From Pedobacter indicus (GTDB lineage: Bacteria > Bacteroidota > Bacteroidia > Sphingobacteriales > Sphingobacteriaceae): a DNA stretch of 64,000 bases. The notes under the pieces are model-generated. The model was not told where the DNA came from, did no database searches, and worked only from the letters and a program-made list of their open reading frames with translations. The translations under genes and the position numbers were made by a program. The stretch is from assembly GCF_003449035.1 (NCBI RefSeq), contig NZ_QRGB01000001.1:1550001-1614000 (forward strand), written 5' to 3'. Below are positions 36,101-44,654 of this stretch, one piece after another. The first letter of the stretch is position 1. Each line of letters begins with the position of its first letter.

Positions 36101-37524
36101 GCTTTATCCCAATGGCGGTTTCCACCTCTGGTGGTGCAGAAGTACAGCGACCATTGGCAACAGTAGTTATTGGAGGAATGCTTACGGCAACATTTTTGAC
36201 TTTGGTGGTTATTCCTATTCTTTATTATTGGGTGGAATCGAGAAAGGAACGGAACAATACTGATAGAGGTGTAAGCTATGTCAACAGATCAACCAACATT
36301 ATAACGGTATTATTGATGGTTGGAGGTTTGATGGCTTCTGGAACTGTCTTTGCCCAAGATACCGATCAAGGTGGTACAATCCCAAAGACCTTAACCGTTG
36401 ATGAGGCCATTGCTATGGCAAAACAGAATTATCCGACGCTTAAGGAAAGCCAAGCTCTTATTGAACGGGAAAAGGCGATGAAAGGCACCAGTTTTGACCT
36501 TGGTAGTACGGAAGTATTCACTGGCAAGGAAGAATATGGCAATAATCTACCCGGAATACAGACAACCGTTGGTGTGCAACAGGGAAATATTGATTTTCTT
36601 TCCGGCTTTTCCAAATCGAAGTTTTACAAAGAGCGTATTGTCTTGGGAGAAAAGCTTTATGTGGCCAATGAACAACAGTTGGTGCGCAATGTAATGCAGG
36701 CGTATGACCAAATTAATTATTACAAGGCACAGTTGCATTTTGCAGATCAATTGGACAGTATTTATGCTAATTTTAAGACCGCTGCCCAACTTCGGTATGA
36801 TACCGGAGAAACCGGCAAATTGGAATTTATTTCAGCTTCTTCCGAATTTCAACAGATTCAAGTTTTAAGACAACAAGCCTATGATGATATTGAAATTGCC
36901 AAACGTTCCTTAAAACAATATTTGGGAATCGATGAAAATATCGAGACGGTAGATGGTGCTTACGAGCCATTGGACTTTATGGCAACATTGGATTCAACTT
37001 CGGTAACCAATAACCCAATGTTACAATATGCGTTGCAAAACGTAGAAGTAAGTAAAGCAAACGTGGGTGTTGAAAAATCGCAATTCCTGCCAAAATTCAA
37101 TTTCTCGTATGGAAGACAGGTGGTGGATGAAGTTTCAGGGTTTAACAGCTATCAGGCAGGAATTAGTATCCCGTTATGGTTTTTCCCGCAGAAGTCAAGA
37201 GTTAAGGCAGCCAAGGCAGACGCCATGGTAGCAGAGAATCAATATTTGGAGCAGAAAGCGGTAGTAGAAAGTCGCGTTTCGCAATTGATAAAATCACTTG
37301 AAAAAACAAAGAAGACTTTGCAATATTACCAAGAAGGCGCACTATTGTTGGCGGAGCAACAAATTACAACAGCGCAATTAGCATCTAAAGAAGGTGAAAT
37401 AGGTTATGTCAATTACATCACAATTCTCAACAGTGCTATCAGGATTAAACAAAACCATTTACAATATATCAATCAATATAACCAACAGTCTATTGAGGTG
37501 CAATATCAATTGGGTAATCTCTAA
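33109..37524 (+). CDS. czcA: Heavy-metal RND pump (CzcA-like) fused to a TolC-like outer membrane protein
   Basis: Residues 1 to about 1040 form a complete HME-RND transporter (VPDITNNQVQVITVAPNLG, MSLGAIDFGIIVDGAVIIVEG with the proton-relay Asp/Glu, GVAVLNGLILINKF, LTAITTIMGFIPMA). After a short linker a second signal-like segment (IITVLLMVGGLMASGTVFAQ, 1062-1083) leads into about 390 residues of an outer membrane efflux factor (LTVDEAIAMAKQNYPTLKES, YDTGETGKLEFISASSEFQQ). The frame is open throughout. A CzcB adaptor gene follows. The pump should export Co/Zn/Cd (or Cu), but the ion cannot be read from sequence. Fusions of this length are recurrent in Bacteroidota. Confidence 0.9.
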   Translation: MINKIISFSINNKFIIGLFIVALVGTGIWSMSTINLGSVPDITNNQVQVITVAPNLGTEDIEQFVTFPVELAMANLPDVVELRSVSRFGLSVVTIVFKDETGTYLPRQLVQEKLTEVAEEIPEGFGTPFMAPITTGLGEIYQYTLKVKEGYEEKYDATELRTIQDWIVKRQMALVPGVVEVNAFGGYVKQYEVAINPGKLKSFGITMNQVFEALEVNNANTGGAYIEKNHQANFIRGEGLARSIEDLENTVVTTQNGSPVLIRDVAEKVGYGSQVRYGAFTQDGHETVGGQILMLKGESPAKVIENVETRIKEIQKSLPEGVYIDTFLSQSELIERTTSTVKTNLIEGALIVIFVLVLLLGSFRGGLIAASIIPLCLLFAFILMKQFGIWANLMSLGAIDFGIIVDGAVIIVEGTVFHIYQRMKKSNAIMGQSEMDEIAYDSSSKMMNSAFFGQLIVLIVFTPILFLTGVEGKMFRPMAFTFGFAVLGAIILCLTYVPVMSSLFLKPAKNQNSWFAKFENKIDRISNKIMGVLNRAYLPILNFALRFKAGVIIGAVALFLIAGIIFSNMGAEFVPKFDEGDIAFQALIKPGSSLTESIEASEKLQNLINEFPEVKTVVSRIGVAEIPTDPMPMDIADSYIILEKDKSKWTSADSKEELIEKIQEKISVVPGVNFVFTQPVELRFNELLTGVREDVAIKLYGEDLGVLADKVQEIAAVIREVPGAADLNVEATSGLPQMTVVYNRAKMAQYGVTVDKLNDYVSAAFAGEKAGVIFEGEKRFDVVIRLAEDFRQDINSLKNLYIDLPNGAQVPLKEVADISYKSGPMQISRDNTMRRISVGVNVRGRDVKSMVEEIQQKLETEVELPPGYYVTYGGSFENLQRASDRLMIVVPIVLLTIFILLYFALNSFSQALMIYMAVPLSAIGGVFVLLIRGMPFSISAGVGFIVLFGVAVLNGLILINKFNELKESGMTDLKKRIYEATHERLRPILLTAITTIMGFIPMAVSTSGGAEVQRPLATVVIGGMLTATFLTLVVIPILYYWVESRKERNNTDRGVSYVNRSTNIITVLLMVGGLMASGTVFAQDTDQGGTIPKTLTVDEAIAMAKQNYPTLKESQALIEREKAMKGTSFDLGSTEVFTGKEEYGNNLPGIQTTVGVQQGNIDFLSGFSKSKFYKERIVLGEKLYVANEQQLVRNVMQAYDQINYYKAQLHFADQLDSIYANFKTAAQLRYDTGETGKLEFISASSEFQQIQVLRQQAYDDIEIAKRSLKQYLGIDENIETVDGAYEPLDFMATLDSTSVTNNPMLQYALQNVEVSKANVGVEKSQFLPKFNFSYGRQVVDEVSGFNSYQAGISIPLWFFPQKSRVKAAKADAMVAENQYLEQKAVVESRVSQLIKSLEKTKKTLQYYQEGALLLAEQQITTAQLASKEGEIGYVNYITILNSAIRIKQNHLQYINQYNQQSIEVQYQLGNL

Positions 37525-37540
37525 TCTTAATAAAAGAAAA

Positions 37541-38794
37541 ATGAAGAATATATTATTAGTAAGTACCGTACTATTTACACTTATGTTTATGAGTTGTAAC
37601 GACGCTCCAAAATCAGAAGCTGGGCATAACGAAACTGAAGGTGTTTCAAAAACCAATGAAGTTGGAGAAGATGCACACGGCGAGGAAGGCCACAATGAAG
37701 AAGAAGGAGGTCACAGCGAGGAAGAAGGCGTTGTGGAACTCACCAAGCAACAGGCCCAAACCATTGGTTTGGAAATGAAACCTCTGGAGGAACGCAATTT
37801 AGGAAACAACATTAAGGTAACAGGAACGCTGGAACTTTTCCCGCAGGACAAGGCGAACATAAGCCCTTTTGTTGGTGGAAATGTGAGTTCCATAAAAGTA
37901 ATCCCTGGAGATAACGTAAGCAAAGGTCAGGTTTTGGCATATATAGAGCACCCAGATATCATTGCGATGCAACAGGATTATCAGGAAAAAAATGACGAAC
38001 TGGTCTTTTTGAAACAGGATTTTGAACGCAAGAAGACCCTTTATAACAAAGGCGTTTCTTCTGGCAAGGAATTTCAGATGGCACAGTCAAGATTTCGTTC
38101 CACAACATCCGCCGTCAATGGTTTGCGGTCCCAATTGAGATTGTTGGGAATTAACCCGGACAAAGTGGCGGACGGCCAAATATATTCGGCCGTCCCCATT
38201 ACCACGCCAATAAGTGGTTACGTTAATGAAGTAATGATAAGTTTGGGAGATTATGTGGGTACACAATCCAAAATGTTCTCAATAAGCGATAATTCAAAAA
38301 TTTATGTCAACTTCAAAGTATATGAGAAGGATATAAATCAACTTAAGAAAGGGCAACAGATATATTTCTCCACGGCCTCGCACCCAGATGAACTGCTTAA
38401 AGCAACTGTTCGATCTATAGGCAAAACTTTCAACACCGACCCAAAAGCTTTGGAAGTTTTGGCAGATATAGAAAACAAGGATAAAAACCTATTGCCAGGT
38501 ATGTACGTGGAAGGGCGAATAGTGCAGGGCGAGAAAAATGGTCTTGCTGTACCGGAAGCTGCCATTATAAAGGAAGGCGAGCAATCTTTTATTTTTATTT
38601 TGGATGAAGATAAAGAAATGGAATCGGACAAGATGAAATTTAAAATGATACCTGTAACGGTCGGGATTGCTGATTTGGGCTTTGTTGAAGTCAACCTTCC
38701 TGCCGAAATTTCAAAGGATGCCAAAGTTGTGATAAACGGGGCTTATAACCTGTCTTCAGAAATGGTAAAAGGGGAACTGGAGCACGGACATTAA
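37541..38794 (+). CDS. czcB: CzcB-like periplasmic adaptor lipoprotein
   Basis: The start at 37541 is preferred over an upstream in-frame ATG at 37406, as it gives a proper lipoprotein signal with lipobox FMSC. The 417-residue protein then has a His/Glu-rich loop (HGEEGHNEEEGGHSEEEG), likely metal-binding. The membrane-fusion domains follow: barrel-sandwich FVGGNVSSIKVIPGDNVSKGQVLAYIEHPD, a helical hairpin, and ISGYVNEVMISLGDYV. It links the inner pump to the outer channel. It starts 16 bases after the pump stop. Confidence 0.88.
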   Translation: MKNILLVSTVLFTLMFMSCNDAPKSEAGHNETEGVSKTNEVGEDAHGEEGHNEEEGGHSEEEGVVELTKQQAQTIGLEMKPLEERNLGNNIKVTGTLELFPQDKANISPFVGGNVSSIKVIPGDNVSKGQVLAYIEHPDIIAMQQDYQEKNDELVFLKQDFERKKTLYNKGVSSGKEFQMAQSRFRSTTSAVNGLRSQLRLLGINPDKVADGQIYSAVPITTPISGYVNEVMISLGDYVGTQSKMFSISDNSKIYVNFKVYEKDINQLKKGQQIYFSTASHPDELLKATVRSIGKTFNTDPKALEVLADIENKDKNLLPGMYVEGRIVQGEKNGLAVPEAAIIKEGEQSFIFILDEDKEMESDKMKFKMIPVTVGIADLGFVEVNLPAEISKDAKVVINGAYNLSSEMVKGELEHGH

Positions 38795-38896
38795 TCTAAT
38801 AATAATCAAGGATTTGATTCACTGTATTTTAATTTTCCTAGTTTGATAGTTAAAATTAAAAGATCGGCTCGGATCAAAATATTAAAATATTAAAAC

Positions 38897-39235
38897 ATGA
38901 AAGAAATAAAAGCATTTGTAAAACCACTCAGAATACAGGAAATCATTGAAGCATTGACCGATAATGGGTTTAAAAGCATGACCCTTTCACAAGCTGAAGG
39001 AACTGGGGCATTTAAGGCAAAAGGAGCTAGACCTTCCCTTGATTTTCATGTAACGGACAGTCCTGTGGTTAAAATTGAATTAGTTTGCCAAAATGAAGAG
39101 GCTCAAACAGCCGTTGAAATCATTTTAGCTCATGGTAAAACAGAAGTGCCGGGAGATGGCATTATTTATTTGTCTAACATCGAGGACGCCTTTCAAATCA
39201 AAACGGGTGAATCCTTGAAGCGATACGATCTGTAA
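38897..39235 (+). CDS. PII-like protein linked to metal efflux (PII-NG type)
   Basis: The 112-residue protein has the PII ferredoxin-like fold pattern (MKEIKAFVKPLRIQEIIEAL at the N-terminus, GDGIIYLSNIEDAFQIKTGE near the C-terminus). The T-loop stretch lacks the Tyr of classical GlnB. A branch of PII proteins is known to be encoded next to heavy-metal RND pumps, and this one lies 100 bases after the CzcB gene and 16 before Fur. It may sense nucleotides or metal and modulate the pump. Confidence 0.78.
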   Translation: MKEIKAFVKPLRIQEIIEALTDNGFKSMTLSQAEGTGAFKAKGARPSLDFHVTDSPVVKIELVCQNEEAQTAVEIILAHGKTEVPGDGIIYLSNIEDAFQIKTGESLKRYDL

Positions 39236-39251
39236 ATTTCTTTCTTAACAA

Positions 39252-39674
39252 ATGGAGAAAATAGTTCAATTTTTTAAAAGCATAGGTATACGCCCTACGG
39301 CTATACGTCTTATGACTTATAAGCGGCTAGCAGAGATGAATGTGGCCATCAGCCTTGGCGATTTAGAAAAGGCTTTTAAGGTCAGTGAAAGAAGCACCCT
39401 ATTTAGGACTATGAAAGTGTTTGAAGAGAAAGGAGTTGTGCATCAAATCGAGGATGGGACGGGAATTATAAAATATGCCCTTTGCGAAGAGAGTTGTAAG
39501 TGTGAGGTCGATAACGACCTCCATTTGCACTTTCATTGCACAAATTGTAAGGAAACTGTGTGTTTAACCGAGTACAAAATTCCTCATATCAATTTACCTG
39601 ATGGTTATATCACGGAGGATATTAACTTGGTGGTAAAGGGCATTTGTGAGAAATGCAGGGGCAATTTGTGTTAA
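39252..39674 (+). CDS. Fur-family metal-responsive repressor
   Basis: The 140-residue protein has the Fur winged helix (IGIRPTAIRLMTYKRLAEMN, VSERSTLFRTMKVFEEKGVVHQI) and the C-terminal metal/dimer domain with LHLHFHCTNCKETVCL, plus a CxxC near the end (CEKC). Both CxxC pairs for structural zinc are present. It probably controls this metal operon. A broken relative occurs at 42383-42726, so there were two such regulators. The PII-like gene lies 16 bases upstream. Confidence 0.9.
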   Translation: MEKIVQFFKSIGIRPTAIRLMTYKRLAEMNVAISLGDLEKAFKVSERSTLFRTMKVFEEKGVVHQIEDGTGIIKYALCEESCKCEVDNDLHLHFHCTNCKETVCLTEYKIPHINLPDGYITEDINLVVKGICEKCRGNLC

Positions 39675-39841
39675 ATACTGCGAATGAAACGCATTTAAAG
39701 CGTACCGCTTTAGTGGGAAGCGGTAAACGACAAGAACAATTTACTGAGACATTGGTTTCTTTCTCTGAAGCTCATATAGAATTTTATAAGCCAGAAGAAA
39801 AAAACAATGCCAAAGAATGGATAAAAAATTGCAAAGAATGA
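39675..39841 (+). pseudogene. Short relic resembling the C-terminus of a SpoIIAA/STAS-like protein
   Basis: The frame reads HLKRTALVGSGKRQEQFTET, then AHIEFYKPEEKNNAKEWIKN, with no in-frame ATG after the Fur stop. Its spacing resembles the end of the protein at 44248-44604 (KIAMVGDKKWQNWITQF, EAKNWIESQ). It ends inside the start region of the next ATPase gene. Confidence 0.45.
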
Positions 39842-42381
39842 AAAAACTACAATTAAAAATCCCGGTTATCCTTCCGCAAGTTCCAAACGAAAAAGATACT
39901 TGTGTTGAAAGGCTCATTCAAGAACTACAGGCTAAAGAAGGCATTGAAAAAGTACACGTTGCCGATGCGCACGGAGATGGCGTGCCACTGCTCTGTTTTC
40001 ATTATGACCCTGATATCATTTCTATAGACCGCATTCAATCGTTAGCCGAACGGACTGGTGCCGAGATTACCGAAAAATACGGACATTTGCTCATTGAAGT
40101 TAAAGGAATCAGACACACAAGACAGGCTCGTTCCATCGAGAAAAACCTTTTGGCAATCAATGGGGTTTTGGAGGCTTCTGTTTCGGCCTCTGGAATGGTA
40201 CGGCTTGAGTTTGATAAAAAGCAAACAAATTTCGATGAAATAAGTAACCAAATTGAAAAAGGAGACCTTCGAATTCAGCGGAGTTCTTCAAACGAAAATA
40301 ATTACACCAATTCATCCAGAAAAAAACAGGAACGTTCACAGAAGGAAGATACAAAAGTGGAAATTTCCCCAGAGGGGCATGAGCACAAAAAGGACGAGAC
40401 TCACGAGGAAGGAGAAGAGCACGCCCACAGTGGTGTTTTCGGTAAAAATTCAGAGCTTATTTTTTCCATTATCTGCGGGGTACTTCTCGGAATAGGTTTC
40501 GGGCTTTCCTATGTGGAATCCATCCCAGATTGGGTTAGTCTTACTTTATATATTGGCGCTTACTTTTTCGGTGGTTTCTTTACGGCCAAGGAAGCAGTAC
40601 AGACCGTCGCCAAAGGCGGTTTTGAAATTGACTTCTTGATGCTGGTCGCTGCCATTGGTGCCGCCATTCTGGGAGAATGGGCAGAAGGTGCACTCTTGCT
40701 GTTCCTGTTTAGTCTTGGGCACGCCTTGGAACATTACGCAATGAACAGAGCAAGAAAAAGCATTGCGGCGCTCGCGGACCTTGCAGCAAAAACAGCCTTG
40801 CTTAAAAAAGACGGCAAGACCGTAGAGGTCGGGATTGAAGAGTTGAGAAAAGGCGATATCATTGTGGTCAAGCCGAACAGTAAAATATCTGCTGATGGAG
40901 TCGTAGTCAATGGACAAAGCAGCGTTAACCAAGCACCTATCACCGGAGAAAGTGTGCCCGTGGATAAAATTCCTGTGGAAGATACCAGTAGAGATTATTC
41001 GGCAGACGATGATATCAAGGATGAAAACCGTGTGTTCTCTGGAACTATCAACGGTAATAATACTTTGGAAATAAAGGTAATCAGAGAAGCCAAGGACTCT
41101 ACCTTGTCCCGACTTGTCAAACTGGTCAACGAGGCACAGACCCAGAAATCTCCTACCCAGCTGTTGACCGATAAGTTCGAAAAATACTTTGTCCCATCCG
41201 TACTTGTACTGGTTGGTATCCTGCTCTTTGCCTTTCTGGTCATTGATGAACCGTTTAGCGCCAGCTTTTACCGTGCAATGGCCGTATTGGTAGCAGCTAG
41301 CCCCTGTGCTCTTGCAATTTCAACACCGAGTGCTGTATTAAGCGGGGTGGCGCGAGCGGCTCGCGGTGGGGTACTTATCAAAGGTGGGCGACCGCTTGAG
41401 GATCTAGGGGTCATAACAGCTTTGGCTTTTGATAAAACAGGTACGCTTACCGAAGGAAAGCCTAAACTTACAGAAGTAGTACCATTGGGGAATATGGAAG
41501 AAAATGAGCTGTTAAAGATAGCCGTTGCCGTTGAAAATTTGAGCGATCATCCTTTGGCCAAAGCCGTCGTAAGAGATGGAAAAGAGCGTTTGGGCGGTGC
41601 CAAAATTACTGATGCGTCTGACTTGGAAGCTGTTCATGGAAAAGGCATCAAAGCTTCCTTGGGCAAGGATAAAATCTATATTGGAAATCTTGATTTGTAC
41701 GAAGATCTCGATGATTCAAAACCATCCGATGAAATATCTACCAAAGTGAAGGAGCTTGAAGGGGGAGGAAATACCACAATGCTCATAAGAAAGAACAATG
41801 AATATATTGGTATCATCGCCTTGATGGACACTCCACGGGAAACTGCCAAGGAGACATTGAAAAAGTTAAAGGAAATCGGCATCAAACGGATGATAATGCT
41901 AACTGGGGACAATCAAAAGGTTGCCGATGCCGTCGCTAAAGAAATTGGTTTGACCGATGCTTGGGGAAGCCTGTTACCGGAAGAAAAGGTAGATGCTATA
42001 AAAAAATTAAAAGAACAGGAATCCAAAGTCGCAATGGTAGGCGATGGTGTCAACGATGCACCCGCAATGGCAAACAGTACCGTAGGCATAGCGATGGGTG
42101 CTGCCGGCAGTGATGTGGCGTTGGAAACAGCTGACATTGCCCTAATGGCCGATAAACTGGAAACCCTACCCTTTGCCATAGGCTTAAGTAGGAAGGCAAA
42201 GGCCATTATCAAGCAAAACCTTTGGGTCAGTCTCGGCATTGTTGCCCTGCTTATACCATCAACCATTTTTGGGTTTGCCAATATCGGTATTGCGGTGATC
42301 ATCCACGAAGGTTCAACATTACTTGTGGTTTTCAATGCATTAAGGCTTTTAGCTTATAAAAATAAATTTAATCAATGTTAA
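39838..42381 (+). CDS. P1B-4-type heavy-metal ATPase
   Basis: The start at 39838 (MKKLQLKIPV) avoids the upstream relic; 39817 is an in-frame alternative. The 847-residue protein has two N-terminal ferredoxin-like stretches without the usual CxxC, a His/Glu-rich loop (HEHKKDETHEEGEEHAHSG), eight membrane helices, TGES, SPC in the ion-path helix (AASPCALAIST), DKTGT, TGDN, GDGVND and HEGST near the C-terminus. SPC with HEG-S/G-T is the signature of the P1B-4 subgroup, which moves Co, Zn, Cd or Fe(II) rather than Cu(I). It lies in the Fur/RND operon. Confidence 0.92.
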   Translation: MKKLQLKIPVILPQVPNEKDTCVERLIQELQAKEGIEKVHVADAHGDGVPLLCFHYDPDIISIDRIQSLAERTGAEITEKYGHLLIEVKGIRHTRQARSIEKNLLAINGVLEASVSASGMVRLEFDKKQTNFDEISNQIEKGDLRIQRSSSNENNYTNSSRKKQERSQKEDTKVEISPEGHEHKKDETHEEGEEHAHSGVFGKNSELIFSIICGVLLGIGFGLSYVESIPDWVSLTLYIGAYFFGGFFTAKEAVQTVAKGGFEIDFLMLVAAIGAAILGEWAEGALLLFLFSLGHALEHYAMNRARKSIAALADLAAKTALLKKDGKTVEVGIEELRKGDIIVVKPNSKISADGVVVNGQSSVNQAPITGESVPVDKIPVEDTSRDYSADDDIKDENRVFSGTINGNNTLEIKVIREAKDSTLSRLVKLVNEAQTQKSPTQLLTDKFEKYFVPSVLVLVGILLFAFLVIDEPFSASFYRAMAVLVAASPCALAISTPSAVLSGVARAARGGVLIKGGRPLEDLGVITALAFDKTGTLTEGKPKLTEVVPLGNMEENELLKIAVAVENLSDHPLAKAVVRDGKERLGGAKITDASDLEAVHGKGIKASLGKDKIYIGNLDLYEDLDDSKPSDEISTKVKELEGGGNTTMLIRKNNEYIGIIALMDTPRETAKETLKKLKEIGIKRMIMLTGDNQKVADAVAKEIGLTDAWGSLLPEEKVDAIKKLKEQESKVAMVGDGVNDAPAMANSTVGIAMGAAGSDVALETADIALMADKLETLPFAIGLSRKAKAIIKQNLWVSLGIVALLIPSTIFGFANIGIAVIIHEGSTLLVVFNALRLLAYKNKFNQC

Positions 42382-42382
42382 A

Positions 42383-42726
42383 ATGACAAAGATGCAAAAA
42401 ATACTTTTAAACCGAGGGGTTCGGCCTACTCAAATGAGGTCGAAGCGATACAAGTTCCCGGAATGGAAGCAAAGTGCCGTGTCTTTTTCAGATTTAAAAA
42501 AGGCGTTTATTGAAAAAAGCGAAACCAATAAACTGCAAACAGAACGACCTTTTATCGCGATCTCAAGATTTTCGAGGATAAAGGTTTGATTCATCAGATT
42601 AATAATGGGGTCGGAATGACAAAATATGCGGTTTTTGAGGAAAACACCAAAGGTAAATACCGTACAAATTTACATAAGCACTTTCATTGTACCGTTTGTA
42701 CGAAAACCATCAGTTTACTAAATAAA
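42383..42726 (+). pseudogene. Frameshifted Fur-family gene
   Basis: The start reads NRGVRPTQMRSKRYKF and FSDLKKAFIEKSE. After shifts near 42540-42575 it continues KIFEDKGLIHQINNGVGMTK and HKHFHCTVCTKTI, all typical of Fur, then stops where the permease gene begins. It is related to the intact Fur at 39252-39674. Confidence 0.75.
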
Positions 42727-42728
42727 AT

Positions 42729-44039
42729 ATGGCGGAACTAAAGAAATCATTAGGCATCCTTCGACTCACTTTTTATGGCGTAGGTACTATTGTTGGCGCA
42801 GGAATATATACTGTAATCGGCGCAGCTGCTGGACAGGCAGGTACAGACCTATGGTTGAGTTTCATTTTTGCAGCAATTGCTGCCAGCGTCTCTGCAATGT
42901 CGTATGCAGAGTTGTCCTCTACCTATCCCAATGCAGGCGCGGAATTTATTTTTGTACGCAAAGCATTTCCGAAAATTGACATTCCGTCCTTTCTTACGGG
43001 TTGGACGATTGCGTTTCACAGTTCGGCCACCATTGCAGCGGTGCTACTTGCCTTTTCGGGGTATTTCAATACGTTTTTTAACGTGCCTCCCCGACTAGTT
43101 AGTTATGGAGTGTTGTTGGTTCTTGCATTGATAAGCATTACGGGTATCAAAAAATCATCTACGGCAAATATTGTAATGGTCAGTATCCAATTGTTAGGTC
43201 TCTTCATTCTCATTGCGGTCGGACTTTCAGAAACCGGTCCTCCAAAGGCAGAATTTTTTAAAGTGGAATCCGTTTCGGGTACTTTAGCGGCAACCGCAAC
43301 TTTGTTTTTTGTTTATACTGGTTTTGAACATATGGCGGCTTTGGGTTCGGAGGTTAAAAATCCAGGAAAAACCATTCCTCGTGCTTTTTTATTAACAATG
43401 GTGTTTACAACTATTATCTATCTACTCATTTCTTTTACGGTACTAAACATTGCTGACCCTTCCGAACTGGCCAAAGTGGATTCACCACTTTCACTTGCGG
43501 CATCCAGTCTCAACGGTTGGTTGCCTGTTGCGTTGGCTATCGCAGCACTTTTTGCTACTGCAAATGCTGCCTTTAGTGGAATTATTTCAATTAGTAGGTT
43601 ACTTTTTGGAATGGCAGACCTGCGTGAACTTCCGAAATTTATGACCAAAACCAATGCACAGAAGGTTCCGTGGGTTACTACCCTTGTGGTTGTGGCCGCA
43701 GTTGCTGGATTTTTATTGTTGGGAGATATTAAAATAGTAGCAGGAATGTCCTCTTTAGGCGCGTTGCTTGTTTTTGTTGCCGTGAATATTGCCCTTATCG
43801 TATTGCGTTTCAAAGCACCCTATAAAGAAAGACCTTTTAAAGTCCCATTAGCTATTTGGAGAGTGCCGATATTGCCAATTTTGGCGATACTCATTAGCCT
43901 TTCTTTGATAATTCAATATGAATGGCAAATATATGCAGCGTTCGTGGGAGCTATTGTGGTGGGCATTATGTTGGATTATTTCTTGGACAAAAAGTCAAAG
44001 GATGAAATAGACCCTGAAAAAGAACTTTTTAACCCTTAA
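42729..44039 (+). CDS. APC-family amino acid permease
   Basis: The 436-residue membrane protein has 12 predicted helices and the APC signature LTFYGVGTIVGAGIYTVIGAAAG near the N-terminus, with FFVYTGFEHMAALGSEVKNPGKTIPRA in the middle. It probably carries amino acids or polyamines into the cell. No metal-binding motif is visible; a link to metal stress (for example thiol precursor uptake) is only a guess. It lies 2 bases after the Fur relic and 9 before a small helical protein. Confidence 0.88.
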   Translation: MAELKKSLGILRLTFYGVGTIVGAGIYTVIGAAAGQAGTDLWLSFIFAAIAASVSAMSYAELSSTYPNAGAEFIFVRKAFPKIDIPSFLTGWTIAFHSSATIAAVLLAFSGYFNTFFNVPPRLVSYGVLLVLALISITGIKKSSTANIVMVSIQLLGLFILIAVGLSETGPPKAEFFKVESVSGTLAATATLFFVYTGFEHMAALGSEVKNPGKTIPRAFLLTMVFTTIIYLLISFTVLNIADPSELAKVDSPLSLAASSLNGWLPVALAIAALFATANAAFSGIISISRLLFGMADLRELPKFMTKTNAQKVPWVTTLVVVAAVAGFLLLGDIKIVAGMSSLGALLVFVAVNIALIVLRFKAPYKERPFKVPLAIWRVPILPILAILISLSLIIQYEWQIYAAFVGAIVVGIMLDYFLDKKSKDEIDPEKELFNP

Positions 44040-44048
44040 AATGAGGCT

Positions 44049-44225
44049 ATGGACTGGATGTTTGAAGATTTTAAAACTGACTTGGACGCCTTGAATCCTA
44101 TTGTCCGTGAAAAAGCCCTGGCCATTGCTAAAGAGCTTATCGAAAAAAAGGATATTTCAGCAAAAGAAGCTTTATCAGAAGGCATCATAAAGGCAGAAGA
44201 ATGGTTTTATGATTTGGAAGGGTAA
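44049..44225 (+). CDS. 58-residue acidic helical protein
   Basis: The start is the ATG at 44049. The protein (MDWMFEDFKTDLDALNPIV, ending EEWFYDLEG) is strongly helical and acidic with no membrane part. I recall similar short proteins beside SpoIIAA-like genes in Flavobacteria but know no function. It follows the permease after 9 bases and precedes the STAS-like protein by 22 bases. Confidence 0.6.
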   Translation: MDWMFEDFKTDLDALNPIVREKALAIAKELIEKKDISAKEALSEGIIKAEEWFYDLEG

Positions 44226-44247
44226 TAATAATTTAAAACTATATAAA

Positions 44248-44604
44248 ATGTTACAAATAATCGAGTTAAAAGAAAAAAATATTGTTGCAACAAACGCTTC
44301 AGGCAAATTGAGAAAAGAAGATATAGAAAAAATCCATCCACTTATCCACACTATACTGGACAAAGGAATGAAAGTCCGTTGGTATTTTGAGATGAAAGAT
44401 TTTACAGGATGGGACCCAGGATTGTTGGAAGACTTGAAAATGGACACGGCCCACGCCAAGGACTATGAAAAGATTGCTATGGTGGGCGACAAAAAATGGC
44501 AGAATTGGATAACCCAATTTATGAAGCTTTTTACCAACGCCGAAATTAAGTATTTTAATATAGACCAAAAAGAAGAGGCTAAAAATTGGATTGAGAGTCA
44601 GTAA
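44248..44604 (+). CDS. SpoIIAA-like (STAS/SEC14-type) protein
   Basis: The start at 44248 gives MLQIIELKEKNIVATNASGK, 118 residues. The fold pattern (ATNASGKLRKEDIEKIHPLI, KVRWYFEMKDFTGWDP, EKIAMVGDKKWQNWI, AEIKYFNIDQKEEAKNWI) matches the SpoIIAA-like family, small lipid-binding-like proteins common near metal and stress genes in Bacteroidota. An upstream in-frame start at 44209 overlaps the previous gene and is less likely. A relic of a relative is at 39675-39841. Confidence 0.8.
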   Translation: MLQIIELKEKNIVATNASGKLRKEDIEKIHPLIHTILDKGMKVRWYFEMKDFTGWDPGLLEDLKMDTAHAKDYEKIAMVGDKKWQNWITQFMKLFTNAEIKYFNIDQKEEAKNWIESQ

Positions 44605-44654
44605 GCTGATGAAATAAAAAAGACTATTGTGATTTACATAAGTTAAATATTCAA

